From Candidatus Marinamargulisbacteria bacterium (GTDB taxonomy: Bacteria; Margulisbacteria; Marinamargulisbacteria; UBA817): a DNA stretch of 19,019 bases. Under the pieces are notes generated by a model. The model did no database searches, was not told the origin of the DNA, and saw only the letters and a program-made list of their open reading frames with translations. Numbering within the stretch: position 1 is the stretch's first letter; every line of letters begins with the position of its first letter. The stretch is from positions 1 through 19,019 of the forward strand of contig JALQXX010000029.1 in assembly GCA_023262965.1 (NCBI GenBank). The letters are read 5' to 3'. A program made the position numbers and the translations under genes. This document shows, piece after piece, positions 10,401 to 17,097 of this stretch.

Positions 10401-12913
10401 CCCAAACGGGTGACGATGTGGTGAAGATACCTGCAACAGCCGGGGTTGGTCTGGGGCGACTCCCCGATGCGGATGTCGGCTTTGATGTTGAGGGTCCCAT
10501 TCGGGTCAATGGATCGCTATATTATTCAAAAAATGGGATCAATCAACTTATTCAATCGTTTACAATACACGATGCGGCATCGCAGGTGGTGAATGCGGTT
10601 CAAACGTGGGTTGTCGATGATGCATCGGGTCTGGTTCTCAGTGCGGATACCCAGCGCATCACCATTCAATCCCCCAATCTATACAATGAATGGTCGGTAC
10701 AATTACCAGACGAAACCGTATCGGCCGTGAAGCCGAACGCAAAAAATGATGCCATAGCGTTTAAACAAGGGCCCGATAACGGGGTTCTTATTCGATGGAT
10801 TGATACCAATCAGGATACGATTGAGGATACGATTGAATTTTACAATCGATTAATGGATGGCGGGGACATTAATGGCACGCTAACCATTCAGGGGGATTTA
10901 TCGGTTGAGGGTGTGAATGCCGATGGATCGCGCGTGACGGACATTCCCTTTTACTGGCAAAAAAATGATGCGAATTTGTATTATAATGAGGGGAATGTTG
11001 GGATTAAAACGGATGATCCGTCGTACCCGTTGGCGGTTGAGGGTACCCTACGCACAACACAGGCCGCCATTTCCAATACATTGTATGCCAATGCCCTGAC
11101 ATTGACCGCGAATAATCGTATGGATACCGTGGGTGGGGTGTCGGTGATACTGGATCCTGCCAATCAACAGGACACGGAATCGTTTGGGATACAGGGTAGC
11201 GAGCCCTATATGGTTATTGCGGGTAATAGATCGAATTATACAACCGGGTTTTTTACCGATTCGCCAGGATCGTATGTACATGTTTGGAATCGGTCAGACT
11301 ATCCGGGCACGGTTATGGCAGCCGATGGCCCGAGTGGGTTGGTATTAACCCGTAGTGATGGGGCCTCCGGTCGGGTTCAGTTAAATGATGTGGTTCCCAC
11401 ATGGGGGCGACCCAACGAAAGCATTATTCAATCCAGTAAGCGCATTGCAATCACAACCGATAACGACCCGAAGGTATTCATCCATAAGGGCGAATCAAGT
11501 GGCGGATTATCGATTGGCAAGGATATCGATACCACAACAGTGTATGCTGATGAATCGATGGTGGTTGGGGCCTCGTTTACACAGAATGCCTTGCCGGAAA
11601 ATTTTGCGGGGTTGCTGGTTGAGTCGGGTATGTCGGTTGGTCATAATACGGGTTTATCAACGGGGGCGAATTTTTTTAGTCAGGATCAACTGGTTATTGC
11701 GGATACGGTTCCGAGCGAGTTGGATATGGCCACATTTCGGGGGGTATTGGTTGATGGTCGGGTGGGCGTGGGGATGGTTCCAGGTTCGGCGCACGGATTA
11801 ACGGTTTCAGGAAACATGTCTGTGCTGGGTACCCTGTGGCTGCAAAATGCCGAGGGGCCCTATGCGACGATTATGCCCAATGAATGGCGTTTTCATAAAG
11901 GTTTAGCCATACATATGTCAGAAAGTATGATGGTTAATACGGTAAACCCGGACTCCAAACAACCCGTTCAGGCGATGAAAATTACGGCCGAATCGGTGAT
12001 TTTGGGAACCGCTACATCCACGGACGATACCGTGCATATTGATCGAGATGACGAAAATACCATTTTACGTTTGGAATCCACAACGGATACGTTGCCGCGT
12101 GTGCATGTAAAAACGTCGGATTATGAGGCTGTTTTGGGTATGGCGTCAATGGATACGGGCACGACGCGTGGATACATTCAATACGGCAGTAACGAACCGG
12201 CAATGGTCATTGAAAAGGGAGGTGTGGGTGTTGGTAAAAATCCCGATGCCGGTAGGGCCTTGGATGTGAAGGACACACTGAAGGCAAAGGCCTTGTACAA
12301 AAATGGGGAACGGTTATACCCGGTGCCATTGGGCGCCATTATGATGTGGTCGGATACCGTTGGCAATATACCGAATGGCTGGGCGGTGTGCGATGGGCAA
12401 AATGGCACCCCAGATTTACGGAATAAATTTATTAAGGGTGCCAGTAATCTTGAGAAGAGTGACCCACCGACCTCTGGTAAAATAGGCTATATAGGCGGAT
12501 CTAACAATGGGACGGTTACCAGCGGGGCCCATACACATATGGGTGGGGGGCATACGCATACAATCAACCCGGAGAGCACACATGCACATGGATTTTCGAT
12601 CAATAACGCTACACTAAGTGGCAGTACAACCATAGTAAGAGCTCCGAGTTATTCATTACAACAATGGGTTGATAAACGTAGACGTACAGATGGATTCGCC
12701 CCTGTTGCAGTTGACCATTCTCATAATTATAATGACACCCACTCTCATTCTCATGGTAGTTTTAGCACCAATTCTACGGCTGGCCACAACCACACCCAAA
12801 GTGCACAAGCCGACGGAACCCATTCACACGGTGGGGGAGCACATACCCATACATGGCAGAATAATCCATCGCATTACGTGTTGATGTTTATAATGAAGGT
12901 AGCGGATGTCTAA
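7415..12913 (+). CDS. Giant secreted fibre protein with YadA-like repeats and tail-fibre tip (fibre 3)
   Basis: 1832 aa, a paralogue of fibre 2 with the same module order. Seen: signal peptide (MNALWRMGIALFLG..., likely cut after SLLA, ~residue 21); N-terminal beta domain ending FDTPFNYLPYAVLGQYA (~110-130), matching the common 'VPYAxxA' end of this domain; TLAVSGSVHADYWVGGG motif; eight YadA-like repeats (292-403); long stalk with VGV/VGIK..P...LAVEGT units; KALYKNG linker; collar motif with a near-canonical CDG...PDLRNKFIKG (from residue 1637); and nine HxH pairs. Inferred: exported trimeric fibre, presumably displayed on the surface. The gene opens with an ATGA overlap with fibre 2, and its last 8 bp overlap the glpD-like start. 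No tail-fibre assembly chaperone gene lies in the window, so how it trimerises is unknown. Confidence 0.85.
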   Translation: MNALWRMGIALFLGSLSLLAADTTWPNVFQISINLNKLYYSRGQWSSLFLHGTHNVRVEIVGTDLQNPIWVDDGDKYLNNGALNVVVSDAGIDWVDVLLQNDVICRITINNDVFDTPFNYLPYAVLGQYAKRTKQFSHDEILWLDYANKRVVVHQSTAPYTLAVSGSVHADYWVGGGSQVTQLTGPGFSSGYSLNAPDGRHKQVVVAAESGNLGVHTQAPNGRMHIRGNIAFQGRSRETPLDYTIASGSVLLWDADRSAFRSGLFTESFGSNMVGSYSMGFGEDITVKAPYASVLGGKNAYVGELSDASIIVGGEGNRLYGKHSAIMGGFNQYVSGDFSVIVGGRDHTVYGPYTSVIGGKNNRVTGSLNTVLGQGITIVGDRNVAIGTHHIIDGNQSVALGDSVTVSQNRTWMYANDGVPTAASSNYSVVIMAKNGMGMNRLPVDGRTLSVRGVVQADRLVGDGRYLHHIIAGQDYWKQVIEANELMGIYYEGPISVGTRESLAPLTVSGGIRVGESAQRNTIANGTIQFTDQMGLVLFQDGWVSLDQVDTNQQLSAGNGIVMTDTHLTLAPGFLPGDTWIYGNEWVTTNRLVWETTDTNIRVNTPVIIGDGRTDWLSPLVVYSGQGSYNSPYPLLMIGGGQWRVSPRDGAILFNVATDGTGHIMTLTNNREGARLQGFGGRMGIQNGYWQFQQTESAHFTGEAVALRSFLNVSPTSAGTVDPLRATWHVDGSMGFQSTVLDYQAYPGWGHQLQRHASNPQYMMMDTLGWLTVNAGTDDQAGSTFFKLNNDIKAHITPAGDWVLGGADPARAKLSILGGGMALSANGRGIKTALMNWHLTGLRSVSGSEPLLQWRVDDRVMMGVGTKAVGIGRMPGASAVTMVSDDHPIMDIRSADGAARLTMMNEQHAYAIHHDAAGFWLRSDTTPLWHMDTSNYVGILREAVPNYAVAVGGSVGVTGAYWFQNASKENQMGLYRQNPATIIHHYNTEDPLAWATQTGDDVVKIPATAGVGLGRLPDADVGFDVEGPIRVNGSLYYSKNGINQLIQSFTIHDAASQVVNAVQTWVVDDASGLVLSADTQRITIQSPNLYNEWSVQLPDETVSAVKPNAKNDAIAFKQGPDNGVLIRWIDTNQDTIEDTIEFYNRLMDGGDINGTLTIQGDLSVEGVNADGSRVTDIPFYWQKNDANLYYNEGNVGIKTDDPSYPLAVEGTLRTTQAAISNTLYANALTLTANNRMDTVGGVSVILDPANQQDTESFGIQGSEPYMVIAGNRSNYTTGFFTDSPGSYVHVWNRSDYPGTVMAADGPSGLVLTRSDGASGRVQLNDVVPTWGRPNESIIQSSKRIAITTDNDPKVFIHKGESSGGLSIGKDIDTTTVYADESMVVGASFTQNALPENFAGLLVESGMSVGHNTGLSTGANFFSQDQLVIADTVPSELDMATFRGVLVDGRVGVGMVPGSAHGLTVSGNMSVLGTLWLQNAEGPYATIMPNEWRFHKGLAIHMSESMMVNTVNPDSKQPVQAMKITAESVILGTATSTDDTVHIDRDDENTILRLESTTDTLPRVHVKTSDYEAVLGMASMDTGTTRGYIQYGSNEPAMVIEKGGVGVGKNPDAGRALDVKDTLKAKALYKNGERLYPVPLGAIMMWSDTVGNIPNGWAVCDGQNGTPDLRNKFIKGASNLEKSDPPTSGKIGYIGGSNNGTVTSGAHTHMGGGHTHTINPESTHAHGFSINNATLSGSTTIVRAPSYSLQQWVDKRRRTDGFAPVAVDHSHNYNDTHSHSHGSFSTNSTAGHNHTQSAQADGTHSHGGGAHTHTWQNNPSHYVLMFIMKVADV
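8288..8623 (+). repeat. YadA-head-like beta-roll repeats in fibre 3
   Basis: Eight units of ~14-16 residues, e.g. ASVLGGKNAYVGELSD, SAIMGGFNQYVSGDF, SVIVGGRDHTVYGPY and TSVIGGKNNRVTGSL, ending in NVAIGTHHIIDGNQ and SVALGDS. The pattern and position match the fibre 2 block, so the module was present before the genes duplicated. The 'VAIG/VALGD' cores are the classical YadA head signature. Confidence 0.8.
12323..12850 (+). other. Tail-collar motif and HxH needle of fibre 3
   Basis: The collar has VPLGAIMMWSD, IPNGWAVCDG, TPDLRNKFIKG, the closest of the three to the phage tail-collar consensus. Nine HxH pairs follow between 12530 and 12850 (AHTHM, GHTHT, THAHG, DHSHN, HSHSH, GHNHT, THSHG, AHTHT). 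They are split by a 42-codon head segment (12590-12715) with a basic KRRR cluster. The terminal strand FIMKVADV parallels FIIKVDES of fibre 1, showing a common fold around a changed tip. Confidence 0.75.
12895..12900 (+). promoter_or_regulatory. Ribosome binding site of the glpD-like gene
   Basis: GAAGGT sits 5 nt before the ATG at 12906, inside the final codons of fibre 3. Together with the 8-bp overlap, it indicates that this enzyme is translated from the fibre mRNA. Confidence 0.55.
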
Positions 12914-14453
12914 TCACCGGGATATTGCGATTATAGGCGGGGGCATTACCGGTGCGGGTGTGGCATTGGCGGCCATCAAACGGGGGTATGGTGTTATTGT
13001 GCACGAGCAAGGGGACTTTGGTATGGGAGCGAGTACGGCTACATCCAAGTTGGCGCATGGGGGGTTACGTTATTTGGAGCAGCGGGCCTTTCGATTGGTG
13101 GGGGAATCGCTCAAGGCGCGGAATTATTTATTGCAGTACGCCAATCATGCGGTTAAACCCCTGGCATTCTACGTGCCGTTGTATAAGGAGTCGCCATGGC
13201 GGCCGTGGTTACTAAAACTGGGGTTATCGGTGTATGATTGGCTGCAACCCGGGGGTGTTGTGCCCAAACACCATATGATGCCCCCATCGGCGGTGACGCA
13301 GCGCATTCCCTGGCTCAAATCCACGGGATTACGGGGCTGTGGGGTGTATTACGATGCGCAAATGGCGGATCATCGGTTGTTGATTGAAGCCTTGCGCATG
13401 GCCGAAGATGGGGGCGCAATGATTGCCAATCATTCCCCGGTGACGGATTTTTATCCAACAGAGAATGGCCTGGGGTATACGGTTACCGATTTGCAGGGTC
13501 ACCAGCAGTCGTATACGGCAGATGGTATGATTGTGGCCACCGGTGCCTGGAACAATCACTGGTCAAACACCCCCATGGTCGCGCCCACAAAGGGGGTGCA
13601 TATTGTGTTGCCCAATATGGGGTTAACGCAGGCCGTATTGTTGCATACCCCCCAGGATTCGCGGGTGTTTTTTGTAATGCCTTGGGAAGGCAAAACCCTG
13701 GTTGGCACCACAGACGATCCTGACGATGGCCAGTACAATGCCCCCTATGTACGAAATGGTGAGGCGGATTACTTGCTAACGGCACTCAACCATTACACCA
13801 CCGGTCGGCCATGGACCCCCGCCGATATTGTGAGCGGTTTTTGCGGGTATCGGCCCTTGATTGCCTCGTCTGAGGCGGCACCATCCAAGCGATCGCGTGA
13901 AGAAACCTACACCTGGCTGGATCAACGAGTACTGGGTATTAGTGGCGGCAAATACACCACATTTTTGGTGATGGGGGAGAAGGCAATGGATCGGTGGCAG
14001 CGATCCGGCCGGCGTCCGTCAGGGTCGCCACAGGCCAAGGACGCCTATTTTTTAGGGGCCCGAAGGGGAGGGGATGCCGAAAATCGGTCGCTCTATGATG
14101 GTGTGACGGCTGTGTTTGATGAGGCGGTGGCCCATCACCTGATGCAGCAGTACGGTGCCTTGGCGGGGGCTATAACGCAATTGGCTCAGATGAATCCAGC
14201 TATGGCCGCTCGCTGCCATCCGGATGCGCCGATTTGTATGGCTGAATTGGCGTATGCCATTCAGTATGAATGGGCCAAAACGCCGGACGATGTGTTGTTG
14301 CGGCGCACGTACTATGCCTATCATTATGCGAATCAGCCAGCGATTATTGAGGCGCTGGTACGGGCATTTTATGCGATTGCACGGGCACCGGCCACCGATA
14401 CTCATGCCGTTTGTGAGCGCATCATAACACGTGTGCGGGTGGGGTCTGTTTAA
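12906..14453 (+). CDS. glpD: FAD-dependent glycerol-3-phosphate dehydrogenase (GlpD/GlpA family)
   Basis: 515 aa, close to the usual ~500 aa. It oxidises sn-glycerol-3-phosphate to dihydroxyacetone phosphate and passes electrons through FAD to the quinone pool at the inner face of the membrane. Seen: N-terminal Rossmann motif IAIIGGGITGAG (residues 8-18) with an acidic residue in VHEQGDFG (~34) for the FAD ribose; the family hallmark HGGLRYLE (51-58); VFFVMPWEGKTLVGTTD (~254-270); GISGGKYTTFLV (~344), matching the C-terminal FAD contact; and an all-alpha C-terminal domain (AELAYAIQYEWAKTPDDVLLRRT) typical of GlpD. The start overlaps fibre 3 by 8 bp and has a ribosome site, so it is probably co-transcribed with the fibres. 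No glycerol kinase or facilitator lies in the window. GlpD and GlpA cannot be told apart safely; no GlpB or GlpC gene is adjacent. Confidence 0.93.
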   Translation: MSNHRDIAIIGGGITGAGVALAAIKRGYGVIVHEQGDFGMGASTATSKLAHGGLRYLEQRAFRLVGESLKARNYLLQYANHAVKPLAFYVPLYKESPWRPWLLKLGLSVYDWLQPGGVVPKHHMMPPSAVTQRIPWLKSTGLRGCGVYYDAQMADHRLLIEALRMAEDGGAMIANHSPVTDFYPTENGLGYTVTDLQGHQQSYTADGMIVATGAWNNHWSNTPMVAPTKGVHIVLPNMGLTQAVLLHTPQDSRVFFVMPWEGKTLVGTTDDPDDGQYNAPYVRNGEADYLLTALNHYTTGRPWTPADIVSGFCGYRPLIASSEAAPSKRSREETYTWLDQRVLGISGGKYTTFLVMGEKAMDRWQRSGRRPSGSPQAKDAYFLGARRGGDAENRSLYDGVTAVFDEAVAHHLMQQYGALAGAITQLAQMNPAMAARCHPDAPICMAELAYAIQYEWAKTPDDVLLRRTYYAYHYANQPAIIEALVRAFYAIARAPATDTHAVCERIITRVRVGSV

Positions 14454-14460
14454 AGGATAT

Positions 14461-14489
14461 TTGCCATAATCGGGGATTTGCCTTATAAT
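14461..14489 (+). promoter_or_regulatory. Near-consensus sigma-70 promoter, predicted leaderless start
   Basis: In the 42-bp gap after the glpD-like stop, a -35 TTGCCA (14461-14466; 5 of 6 matches to TTGACA) is followed by exactly 17 bp and a perfect -10 TATAAT (14484-14489). The expected transcription start, about 7 nt after the -10, falls at 14496, the A of the ATG of the next gene. No Shine-Dalgarno sequence precedes that ATG. No hairpin terminator for the upstream unit is visible in the gap. Confidence 0.65.
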
Positions 14490-14495
14490 AAGCCC

Positions 14496-14798
14496 ATGGT
14501 TAAATATATGGTATGGGGATGTCTGATACTGTCAGTAGCGGTTTTTCCTGCCCGTCAGTCGGTAACCGTAGTATTTGACAATGTCCCGGTTGTATCCACC
14601 TACGTACCGTTTGCGGTGGTACTGCCCCAGTCAGCGACACCGGTAGCGTATGTGCGGTTTACCAATCCGTCAAATGGGGCTACAGCGGTAGCGCATGTTG
14701 TGGATCAAACAGGCGATTTGGTTCGTGCCAATCCCGAATTACAGGATGCATTGGGTATTGAGTCGGCATCGGCGCGACTTTGGATGGCGGATCTGTAG
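14496..14798 (+). CDS. Small exported protein, possible reduced RlpA-like double-psi beta-barrel
   Basis: 100 aa from the ATG at 14496. An upstream in-frame TTG (14478) would begin inside the spacer of the promoter, so it is rejected. Seen: a signal peptide (MVKYMVWGC..., hydrophobic to ~residue 18, likely cut after FPA), then ~80 residues. The part from residue 40 (FAVVLPQSATPVAYVRFTNPSNG...VAHVVDQTG...LQDALGI) follows the pattern of the RlpA barrel ('AAHKTLPFGTRVRVTNLANG...VRVNDRGPF...AAALGM'). It keeps TNxxNG, one Asp (D70) and ALGI, but lacks the GxASWYG start, the His of 'AAH' and the 'RGPF' turn. RlpA proteins bind or cleave peptidoglycan strands. Inferred: a degenerate periplasmic relative without sure activity. 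It ends 2 bp before gltX, so it is the first gene of that operon. The RlpA relation is moderate; coding status is well supported by the signal peptide and spacing. Confidence 0.6.
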   Translation: MVKYMVWGCLILSVAVFPARQSVTVVFDNVPVVSTYVPFAVVLPQSATPVAYVRFTNPSNGATAVAHVVDQTGDLVRANPELQDALGIESASARLWMADL

Positions 14799-14800
14799 TC

Positions 14801-16249
14801 ATGGCCCGTTTTCGATTTGCGCCATCACCAACAGGGAATCTGCACATTGGCAGTGTTCGCACGGCTATTTTTAATTGGGTATGGTCCCAAAAAGTAGGTG
14901 GGCGCCTTATATTGCGTATTGAAGATACCGATGTACAGCGATCCAAGCCGGCATTTGAGGCCAATATTCGGGAGGGATTGGATTGGTTGGGGATTCATTT
15001 TGATGAGAGTCCATGGCAGCCGTCGGGGGATACGCGGTATCGGCAGTCGGAGCGCATTGCTCAGGGGGTGTATGCGCCGATTGTGCACCAATTGATACAC
15101 CGTGGGGATGCGTATTATTGTTTTGAAACCGATGATGAATTGGCGCAGGAGCGTTCTGAGGCCGAGGCCGCTGGCCGGGCCTACATGTATTCGCGGCGGA
15201 GTTTAGCGTATACACCACAAGAGGTGTCCCAACGATTGAAGGACGGTCAGGCGCACACCATTCGGTTTAAGGTGCCGCATCATCAACACGTGGGGTGGAC
15301 GGATACAGTTCGTGGGGCTATTCGCTTTGATACCTCGTTACTATCGGACCCGATTATTATGAAATCCGACGGGCAGCCAACCTATAATTTTGCGGTGGTG
15401 GTGGATGATTACGATATGGGGATTACGCATGTGGTGCGGGGGGAAGACCACATATCCAATACGGCGATTCAATTATTAATGTATCAGGCGTTGGGATGGG
15501 ATGTGCCGGTATTTGCGCATTTGCCCATTATTTTGGGCCCGGATCGCTCAAAGTTATCCAAGCGGCATGGTGCCCAGTCGGTGAGTGACTATCGGGATCA
15601 GGGGTTTGTGCCGGAGGCCATTATCAATTATTTGTCGTTGTTGGGGTGGACGCCCCCGAATGGTCGGGAAAAGCTATCCCAAACCGATTTGGTGGACCTA
15701 TTTGATCCCAACACCATTCATAAGGCTGGGGCTATTTTTGATACGGTCAAATTAACGTGGATGAATAAGCAGTATTTGGCGGGGTACAGTGAGGATGCGT
15801 TTATGGATGCCGTATGGCCGTTTATTGCGCCCGAAACCCAGCAAGATCCGTATTGCCGTCAGAAGGTATTGACCATACGGGATAATCTGGACCGGTTGGA
15901 TCAGGTGACTACCCATTTGGCCGTGTATGAATTGACAACCGATGCCTGCATGGAGCGTGTGGCGGCATTACCCTTAGGGGATACCGATTATCGGGTTTTG
16001 ACTGCGGCTCAGGGGATCATGACCGGTCTGAATGAATGGACCAATACAGTGGTGGCGACAATGATTGATACCCTTATGAACACCCTATCCTTGGGGAAAG
16101 GTGCGGTGATGAAGCCCTTGCGTAAGGGGTTAACGGGCTTTGAATCGGGCCCCAATTTAGCGGATTGTTTGGCACTGATTCCCTTAGCGGAATTACGCGG
16201 TCGTTTGTCGCGTGTGTTGGCCCAGGGGGGCGTGGATGCCGCCGACTAA
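14801..16249 (+). CDS. gltX: Glutamyl-tRNA synthetase
   Basis: 482 aa from the ATG at 14801, the usual bacterial GluRS length. It charges tRNA-Glu (and tRNA-Gln in organisms using the amidotransferase route) with glutamate, using ATP, in the cytosol. Seen: class I signature FRFAPSPTGNLHIGS with the HIGH-type motif at residues 15-18; RIEDTD; a central VRGEDHISNTAIQLLMYQAL segment; the KMSKS-type motif KLSKRHG (251-257); and the LLGWTPP and helical anticodon-binding region typical of bacterial GltX. The zinc-binding CxC...C set of some GluRS enzymes is absent near residues 100-120 (AYYCFETDDEL). A TTG at 14780 would add seven residues; MARFRFAPS is the family-like start, so the ATG is preferred. 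It starts 2 bp after the small exported gene and overlaps nnrD by 14 bp. Confidence 0.96.
   Translation: MARFRFAPSPTGNLHIGSVRTAIFNWVWSQKVGGRLILRIEDTDVQRSKPAFEANIREGLDWLGIHFDESPWQPSGDTRYRQSERIAQGVYAPIVHQLIHRGDAYYCFETDDELAQERSEAEAAGRAYMYSRRSLAYTPQEVSQRLKDGQAHTIRFKVPHHQHVGWTDTVRGAIRFDTSLLSDPIIMKSDGQPTYNFAVVVDDYDMGITHVVRGEDHISNTAIQLLMYQALGWDVPVFAHLPIILGPDRSKLSKRHGAQSVSDYRDQGFVPEAIINYLSLLGWTPPNGREKLSQTDLVDLFDPNTIHKAGAIFDTVKLTWMNKQYLAGYSEDAFMDAVWPFIAPETQQDPYCRQKVLTIRDNLDRLDQVTTHLAVYELTTDACMERVAALPLGDTDYRVLTAAQGIMTGLNEWTNTVVATMIDTLMNTLSLGKGAVMKPLRKGLTGFESGPNLADCLALIPLAELRGRLSRVLAQGGVDAAD
16224..16229 (+). promoter_or_regulatory. Ribosome binding site deciding the nnrD start
   Basis: AGGGGG lies 6 nt before the ATG at 16236, within the gltX coding region. 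The other candidates, GTG at 16212 and ATG at 16254, have no comparable site, so 16236 is chosen. Confidence 0.55.
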
Positions 16250-17096
16250 TCCAATGCCCAATTTACCCCAACGCCCCCGTGATTCGCATAAGGGGACGTA
16301 TGGTACGGCACTGATTGTAGCCGGATCGGATCGGTATACGGGGGCGGCTGTACTGGCGACAGAAGCGGCCTTGCGTAGTGGGGTAGGGCGTGTGGTGGTG
16401 GTGGCAACGCCTGTTGTATGTCAGGCCATTCGTTACCGATCACCCGAAGCCATTGTGATTGAGGGGGATACCCAAAAGGGGGTCTTATCGGGGACCTCGA
16501 TGGCCGATATAGGGGACCTATGCACGCAGTATTCGGTAACGGCGATTGGTATTGGGTCCGGGTTGGGGGCGGTGGATGCGGGATTGTACACGCCAATTAT
16601 GGCCATTTGTGAGCGTGAGTCCCTACCCATTGTGGTGGATGCCGACGCCATTGTCCCGGTATATAACCATTGTGTGAATCGGCCATTGCCGCCTCAGCGA
16701 CTGGTGTTCACGCCGCATCCTGGGGAATACCGGCGCATGGTGGGATTGACCCATGGAGCTCCCACACCCGCCGATGTGGCTTGTGTTGCTAGATCTATAA
16801 ACCATATTGTCGTATATAAATGTCATCGCAGCTTTGTGGCTTCGGATCAGGGTATTTGGACCGCATCAACGGGCAATCAGGCCTTGGCCACAGCGGGGTC
16901 AGGGGATGTGTTGATGGGCATGATTACGGGGTGCATTGCCCAGGGAATGGGGACCGTAGAGGGGGCCCAATGGGGGGTTTATTTACATGGATTGGCGGGG
17001 GACTATGCGGCTAAAAAGTGGGGGCTTCGGTCGGTATTGGCGCGGGATATCTGCGACAGCATTTCGGATGCGTACGCGCAGGTGGCGGATCACTAG
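16236..17096 (+). CDS. nnrD: ADP/ATP-dependent NAD(P)H-hydrate dehydratase
   Basis: 286 aa, stand-alone C-terminal YjeF/CARKD-type domain. It repairs damaged (S)-NAD(P)HX back to NAD(P)H with nucleotide hydrolysis in the cytosol. Seen: HKGTYGTALIVAGSDRYTGAAVLATEAALRSGVG (residues 18-51, ribokinase-fold start); IGIGSGLG (~104-111); VVDADA (133-138); VFTPHPGE (157-164); and the nucleotide/catalytic motif GNQALATAGSGDVLMGMITG (213-232), with the conserved GSGD. The N-terminal epimerase domain (NnrE), fused in E. coli-type YjeF, is missing and is not elsewhere in the window. The start at 16236 overlaps the gltX end by 14 bp. The next gene starts 1 bp after its stop. Confidence 0.93.
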   Translation: MPPTNPMPNLPQRPRDSHKGTYGTALIVAGSDRYTGAAVLATEAALRSGVGRVVVVATPVVCQAIRYRSPEAIVIEGDTQKGVLSGTSMADIGDLCTQYSVTAIGIGSGLGAVDAGLYTPIMAICERESLPIVVDADAIVPVYNHCVNRPLPPQRLVFTPHPGEYRRMVGLTHGAPTPADVACVARSINHIVVYKCHRSFVASDQGIWTASTGNQALATAGSGDVLMGMITGCIAQGMGTVEGAQWGVYLHGLAGDYAAKKWGLRSVLARDICDSISDAYAQVADH

Positions 17097-17097
17097 T

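Noticed and set aside
1-12913. Prophage or phage-tail island suggested by collar and tail-fibre motifs
   Set aside because: No capsid, terminase, baseplate, holin, integrase or tail-fibre chaperone gene is seen. The complete fibres have signal peptides, and metabolic genes follow directly in the same operon.
14478-14495. TTG start six codons upstream for the small exported protein
   Set aside because: It lies inside the promoter (between -35 and -10), so it would not be in the mRNA made from that promoter, and the signal peptide is better from 14496.
14454-14495. Rho-independent terminator between the glpD-like gene and the next operon
   Set aside because: No inverted repeat followed by a T run is visible in the 42-bp gap.
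16987-17097. N-terminal extension of the kinase-like gene starting inside nnrD
   Set aside because: The extra 37 residues are an Arg/Trp-rich read-through of nnrD in another frame. The ATG at 17098, just after the nnrD stop, gives a normal start.
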